Under the pieces are notes generated by a model. The model was not told the origin of the DNA. It was given only the letters and a program-made list of their open reading frames with translations, and made no database searches. From the NCBI GenBank assembly GCA_937893415.1, contig CALBWZ010000368.1:1-11141 (forward strand): a DNA stretch of 11,141 nt, read 5' to 3'. The stretch is from an uncultured Comamonadaceae bacterium. Its GTDB lineage: Bacteria; Pseudomonadota; Gammaproteobacteria; Burkholderiales; Burkholderiaceae_C. The position numbers and the translations under genes were made by a program. Each line of letters begins with the position of its first letter. Positions within the stretch are counted from its first letter, which is position 1. Shown one piece after another: positions 7,623 through 11,141 of the stretch.

Positions 7623-8402
7623 TTATTTGAGGCTTCCCGCTAGAAACTGTTGCAAGCGCTCGCTGGTGGGGTGGTTGAGCACCACCTTGGGGTCGCCAGC
7701 CTCCTCAACGACACCTTGGTGCAAAAACATCACTTTGTTGGACACCTCTTTGGCAAAGCCCATTTCGTGCGTGACCACCACCATGGTGCGCCCCTCGTCG
7801 GCCAGGCCGCGCATGACGCGCAGCACCTCTCCCACCAGCTCTGGATCCAACGCGGAGGTGGGCTCGTCAAACAACATCACGGCAGGCTCCATAGCCAAGG
7901 CGCGGGCAATGGCCACGCGTTGCTGCTGCCCGCCTGACATGTGGGCGGGGTACTTGTCTTCTGCGCCCGACAAGCCTACTTTGTTGAGGTAGTGTCGTGC
8001 ACGTTCGCGCGCCTGCGCTTTGGACAAGCCCAGCACATGGATAGGTGCCTCGGTGATGTTGTCGAGCACGTTTAAGTGCGCCCACAAATTAAAGTGCTGA
8101 AACACCATGGCCAATTTGGCACGAAACAGTTGCAGCTGTTGTTTGTCGGTGGCATTCAGCATGCCGTCTTTGGCTGCGGCCAGTTTGAGCGTTTCACCGT
8201 TGAGGGTGATACTGCCAATGTGCGGGCGTTCAAGTAAATTGATGCAGCGTAAAAATGTGGACTTGCCTGAGCCGCTTGAGCCAATGATGCTGATGACGTC
8301 GCCGGCGTGGGCTGACAGCGACACGCCTTTCAGCACCTCGTTGTCGCCGTAGCGCTTGTGTAGGTCGCTCACGACCAGTTGTTCTGTAGTGGGTTGGCTC
8401 AT
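7623..8402 (-). CDS. hisP: Histidine/lysine/arginine ABC transporter ATP-binding protein (HisP-like)
   Basis: This 259-residue cytoplasmic ATPase powers import of a polar, probably basic amino acid. It has Walker [10 protein letters not shown] at residues 41-49, Q-loop Gln102 in FQHFNLW, signature MSGGQ at 155-159, Walker B VMLFDE at 175-180 and switch His212 in THEMGF. LHKRYG, FLRCIN, the QVLG-like segment before [10 protein letters not shown], and the C-terminal [11 protein letters not shown] match Salmonella HisP almost position for position (from memory), including the insertion after the first beta-sheet region that is typical of HisP. The length is that of HisP (258). The start ATG lies 24 bases after the deacylase stop, with no strong ribosome binding site. 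The usual partners are the two permeases encoded at 9553-11002. The very next gene downstream is an FtsX permease, a family that normally uses a LolD-type ATPase, so HisP is not its expected partner. Confidence 0.94.
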   Translation of the reverse strand: MSQPTTEQLVVSDLHKRYGDNEVLKGVSLSAHAGDVISIIGSSGSGKSTFLRCINLLERPHIGSITLNGETLKLAAAKDGMLNATDKQQLQLFRAKLAMVFQHFNLWAHLNVLDNITEAPIHVLGLSKAQARERARHYLNKVGLSGAEDKYPAHMSGGQQQRVAIARALAMEPAVMLFDEPTSALDPELVGEVLRVMRGLADEGRTMVVVTHEMGFAKEVSNKVMFLHQGVVEEAGDPKVVLNHPTSERLQQFLAGSLK

Positions 8403-8426
8403 GTGTTCAGTCAGGTAAACAGTTGC

Positions 8427-9542
8427 TTAGGCGCTCAGCAGGGGCCCCGTTTTAAAGGCTGTCGCACCTGCGATTTTGCCTATGTCCATACCGCTGCAGG
8501 CCCAGCGCAAGATATGTCTGGCGTACAACACGCCATCGACTTCAGCCAACACAGGTGTCACCAGTGCTGTTGCAGGGCACACGATGTCGGCCACCACGTC
8601 GCCGACTGTCAACAACTGCCCGGGCTCAGCGTGGTAACTGATCACGCCGGCATACGGTGCGTACAGGGTTTGCGAGCCTGCCAGAGGTGTGGCCTCGCAC
8701 TGGGCTACAGGCAAGCTGGTTGTACCAGCGATCACCTGTCGGTGAATTAAAAAATCAACGATCGCTTGGGCATCGGCATGGGCTTGGGCATGGTTCACAT
8801 CGGTTTGGCCGCGCAGCTCTATGGTGCTGGCCATGCACGCCAAGGGAATGGGGTGGTTGTGCAAGCGTTGGCGCAGTCGCCACCACACGCCGCTCAGTGC
8901 CTCGTCAAAGCACAGTGTGGGCGAGTCGCTTTGTGCCCATAGCAAGGCGCGTGCGCCCAAGGTTTGCGCCAAGGGTTGCACTTGCTCTAAATAAGGCGTC
9001 TCCACATACACATGCATGACTGCTTCAAAGTCGCAGTGCAAGTCCAGCACCACGTCTGCGTCGCAGGCCAAGCGCATCAGCGTGTTGCGCAGGCTGGTCA
9101 GTTCGGTGACTGTGGGCTGCTGCAACAGCCACGCACGCATGGCCGCGCGAATCACCTCGCGGTTGTGGCCAGCGTCTTGGGTGAGCAAGGGCGCTACTGT
9201 GTCGACAATGGCGGTGGCAAAGTCGGGGTAATGGCGGTTGAAATTTTCACCACTGGCCAGCTCAAACCGGCCCAGTTGGGTGAACATCACCGTTTGGTCT
9301 AAGCCAATGGGGTTGGCGATGGGCACCAGCACCACTTCACCAAGCAGTTGGCCCTCGTCCTCTAGCGTTGTCAGCAAGCCGCGTAAGTGGTGGGCCACCA
9401 ACATGCCTGGCAGTTCATCGGCGTGCAAGCTGGCTTGAATATAAATTTTTTGGCCATGCCCCGTTTGGCCAAAATGCAGGCTGTGCAGCGTACGCTGTGT
9501 GCCCGTGGCGGGACTCGTCAGGTGGTGTGTCTGTGTGTGCAC
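8427..9542 (-). CDS. Succinylglutamate desuccinylase/aspartoacylase family zinc deacylase
   Basis: This 371-residue protein is an M14-like zinc hydrolase of the AstE/AspA group, which removes an acyl group from the alpha-nitrogen of an amino acid. The zinc site is visible: His40 and Glu43 in HADE, and His169 in DLHCDFEAV. NFNR at 100-103 matches the substrate-binding Asn-Arg motif, and Glu242 in STIELRG is the likely catalytic base. Residues of about 285-345 form the beta-rich C-terminal domain typical of the family. There is no signal peptide, so it should be cytoplasmic. The start is a GTG at 9540-9542, supported by AAGGAG five bases ahead. It lies between the permease and ATPase genes of a basic amino acid importer, so an N-acylated form of an imported amino acid is a plausible substrate. 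AstE itself, DoeB-like diaminobutyrate deacetylases and other members cannot be told apart from sequence alone. Confidence 0.87.
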   Translation of the reverse strand: MHTQTHHLTSPATGTQRTLHSLHFGQTGHGQKIYIQASLHADELPGMLVAHHLRGLLTTLEDEGQLLGEVVLVPIANPIGLDQTVMFTQLGRFELASGENFNRHYPDFATAIVDTVAPLLTQDAGHNREVIRAAMRAWLLQQPTVTELTSLRNTLMRLACDADVVLDLHCDFEAVMHVYVETPYLEQVQPLAQTLGARALLWAQSDSPTLCFDEALSGVWWRLRQRLHNHPIPLACMASTIELRGQTDVNHAQAHADAQAIVDFLIHRQVIAGTTSLPVAQCEATPLAGSQTLYAPYAGVISYHAEPGQLLTVGDVVADIVCPATALVTPVLAEVDGVLYARHILRWACSGMDIGKIAGATAFKTGPLLSA

Positions 9543-9546
9543 TGTG

Positions 9547-9553
9547 TCTCCTT
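9547..9553 (-). promoter_or_regulatory. Strong ribosome binding site overlapping the hisM stop codon
   Basis: On the minus strand the hisM stop TGA (9555-9553) runs directly into AAGGAGA, followed five bases after AAGGAG by the GTG start of the deacylase gene (9542). The last A of the stop codon is also the first A of the Shine-Dalgarno. This is the clearest ribosome binding site in the window, it decides the GTG start, and it suggests re-initiation or coupling with hisM translation. Confidence 0.8.
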
Positions 9554-10266
9554 CAGCGTCCGCGAGGCTTGAGGTAAGCCAGCCAATGGTTTTCTGCCAG
9601 CCTAAATAGGCCCACCAAGGTAAAAGTAAGCACCAAGTAAATCAAGCCTGCTGTGATGAAGGCTTCAAAGGGCAAGTAAAAGTCTGAGTAAATGCTGCGC
9701 GCCGCACCAGTGATGTCAAACACAGCAGGGACAGTGCTGGCCAGCGAGGTGCTGTGCAGCATCATGATGACCTCATTGGAGTAAGCCGGCAACGTGCGGC
9801 GCATGGCAGAGGGCAGCACGATACGGGCAAGTGTTTGCCACTTGGACAGACCCATGGCATGGGCGGCCTCAATCTCGCCTGCGTTGGTGTCGCGAATACC
9901 GCCGGCCAACATCTCTACTGTGTAAGCGCAGGTGTTCATCGAGAATGCCAGCACCGCGCACATAAAGGGGTCTTTAAAGCCAGTCCATGGCCATGAGTCG
10001 TCCCAGCGGCTTTGAATCCAGTCAAGCTGCGCCACACCGTAGTAAATGATGTAGACCTGAATCAGCAGCGGCGTGCCACGCACCACGTAGGTGAAGAGCC
10101 ACACGGGGCCTCTTACCCACCAGTGTTGTGACACGCGCATGAGTGTCATGGGCAGCGCCAATGCGCCACCAATGAGTAAACAGGCAATCAAAATCTGCAG
10201 CGTGCCTACCAAGCCTGCGCCAAATAAGCGCAAAGACTCTGGGGTAAATATGACGTCGAATTGCAT
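9553..10266 (-). CDS. hisM: Histidine/lysine/arginine ABC transporter permease (HisM-like)
   Basis: This 237-residue inner-membrane permease forms half of the membrane channel of a polar amino acid importer. Helices are visible near residues 14-42, 53-80, 100-122, 160-185 and 203-225. VWLFTYVVRGTPLLIQ at 55-70 and NTCAYTVEMLAGGIR at 111-125 are typical of HisM. The EAA loop that contacts the ATPase runs from EIEAA at 131 to ILP-like VLP at 150-152, and PAYSNEVIMMLHSTSLA at 160-176 matches E. coli HisM closely from memory. The length is that of HisM (238). The ATG at 10266 is 31 bases after the hisQ stop. It should pair with the HisQ-like protein and the HisP-like ATPase encoded in the same run of genes. 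Confidence 0.93.
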   Translation of the reverse strand: MQFDVIFTPESLRLFGAGLVGTLQILIACLLIGGALALPMTLMRVSQHWWVRGPVWLFTYVVRGTPLLIQVYIIYYGVAQLDWIQSRWDDSWPWTGFKDPFMCAVLAFSMNTCAYTVEMLAGGIRDTNAGEIEAAHAMGLSKWQTLARIVLPSAMRRTLPAYSNEVIMMLHSTSLASTVPAVFDITGAARSIYSDFYLPFEAFITAGLIYLVLTFTLVGLFRLAENHWLAYLKPRGR

Positions 10267-10297
10267 GCTATGTGAGGCTTAAACCAATCGACCGGAC

Positions 10298-11002
10298 TTA
10301 GAAATCACCGCGCTTGACACCCATGGTGTAACGCTTTTCGAGTTGGCGCAATGCGACCAACGACACAGTGGTGAAGACCAAATAAATAACAGCGGCGAAA
10401 GCCATAAACAGCAACGGTGCATTGGGCGTTTGGCCGCGGGCGGCCGCGCCAGCTTGTTTGGCCAAGTAGGTCATGTCTGGCAAGCCCAAAATAGACACCA
10501 ATGCAGTGGCCTTGATGAGCACCAGCCAGTTGTTGGTAAAGCCAGGCAGCGCCAAACGCACCATTTGCGGCAATACGATGGTGAAAAACACACGCGTCTG
10601 GCCCATGCCGTAGGCCAAGCCGGCTTCGGCCTGACCCGTTGGGATGGCCATGATGGCGCCCCGAAAGGTCTCTGTCATGTAAGCGCCGTAAATAAAGCCA
10701 ATGGTCATAAGGCCTGCGGCAAAGGGGTTGATCTCAACGTAGTCCATGTAGCCCATGGACTCCAGCATGACGTTTAGACCGATTTGGCCGCCATAAAAAA
10801 TCAACAACATCAGCACCAAATCAGGAATGCCGCGAATGATGGTGGAGTAAATAGTGCCCAGCCACACCAGCGGTTGATGGGTTGACAGTTTGGCAGCAGC
10901 GCCAGCCAAGCCCAGGACAACGGCGACCACCAACGCACCCAGTGCCACTTGTATGGACAACAAGGAGCCCTCGAGGATGCTGTAGAAGTAACCGGCGGTC
11001 AT
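10298..11002 (-). CDS. hisQ: Histidine/lysine/arginine ABC transporter permease (HisQ-like)
   Basis: This 234-residue inner-membrane permease is the second channel subunit. Hydrophobic segments lie near residues 8-38, 50-76, 93-115, 150-174 and 196-218. IIRGIPDLVLMLLIFYGG at 55-72, GAYMTETFRGAI at 106-117 and GLPDMTYLAKQAG at 173-185 are HisQ-like. The EAA loop begins at QAEAGLAYGM (124-133) and ends at VLPQM (143-147). The length agrees with HisQ (228). The frame stays open upstream to the window edge, but the translation there does not look like protein and the family start fits MTAGYFYSILEG at the ATG at 11002. It is the first gene of the minus-strand run within the window; an operon promoter or a binding-protein gene would lie further right. 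Confidence 0.92.
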   Translation of the reverse strand: MTAGYFYSILEGSLLSIQVALGALVVAVVLGLAGAAAKLSTHQPLVWLGTIYSTIIRGIPDLVLMLLIFYGGQIGLNVMLESMGYMDYVEINPFAAGLMTIGFIYGAYMTETFRGAIMAIPTGQAEAGLAYGMGQTRVFFTIVLPQMVRLALPGFTNNWLVLIKATALVSILGLPDMTYLAKQAGAAARGQTPNAPLLFMAFAAVIYLVFTTVSLVALRQLEKRYTMGVKRGDF

Positions 11003-11141
11003 TGAATGTATGTCAATCTGTGGTCGTGCGGCATGCGGTTCAGCGAGCCGTGGCTGGTGGCGCGCGCTTGTTTGAAGTGAAAAGCCTGCTAGGGAAGGTC
11101 TGCAGAACCCTCGCGCCAGCGGGAGTTGAGGTTTAAAAGTT
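11003..11141. other. Region upstream of hisQ, no gene visible; GC-rich hairpin
   Basis: No reading frame here looks like protein. If the periplasmic binding-protein gene precedes hisQ, as is usual, it must end near or beyond the right edge. On the minus strand, bases 11123-11108 form a GC-rich hairpin (CCCGC, TGGC loop, GCG with a bulged A, then GG) without a U-run. A hairpin of this sort between a binding-protein gene and permease genes often protects the upstream message, but that role here is a guess. TTGACA on the minus strand at 11016-11011 has no matching -10 box. Confidence 0.3.

Noticed and set aside
7225..7992. Plus-strand open frame of 255 codons
   Set aside because: It crosses the hisP/permease junction antisense to both well-recognised genes and matches no family I know.
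10988..11016. TTGACA on the minus strand just before hisQ as a promoter
   Set aside because: At 17-18 bases spacing the -10 position reads GGTTAC or GTTACT and lies inside hisQ, so the transcript would start after the start codon.

Overview
The window looks like chromosomal DNA from a betaproteobacterium, most likely Burkholderiales. This rests on close resemblance (from memory, not a search) of several proteins to proteobacterial families, a moderately GC-rich composition (by eye, high fifties percent), and heavy use of TTG leucine and CAA/CAAC-rich codons. I see no rRNA or tRNA genes, no CRISPR array, no transposase and no phage gene. All ten genes I call are intact.

Left part (1-1843): a small DUF1330 gene on the minus strand is divergently arranged with a plus-strand gene for a D-malate/tartrate dehydrogenase (TtuC/DmlA family). 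About 336 bases lie between them and contain no convincing gene. Bases 1-80 hold two inverted repeats just 3' of the DUF1330 gene.

Right part (1844-11002): seven minus-strand genes follow one another with gaps of 2-37 bases and are probably one transcript, read right to left. The order is hisQ-like permease, hisM-like permease, an AstE/AspA-family zinc deacylase, a HisP-like ATPase, a 10-helix FtsX-type permease, a Tat-exported AttH/CrtC-like lipocalin protein, and an ABCB-type half exporter. The first four make a basic amino acid (histidine/lysine/arginine) import module with a deacylase inserted between the permeases and the ATPase. The periplasmic binding protein is not in the window and may lie just past the right end. 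The next two form an Att/Ybb-like envelope transport pair that lacks its usual LolD-type ATPase. The last gene is a self-contained ATP-driven exporter, convergent with the dehydrogenase.

I do not see a clearly new biological system. The most interesting points are the FtsX permease and lipocalin pair with no dedicated ATPase, fused transcriptionally to an amino acid importer, and the deacylase embedded in that importer operon.
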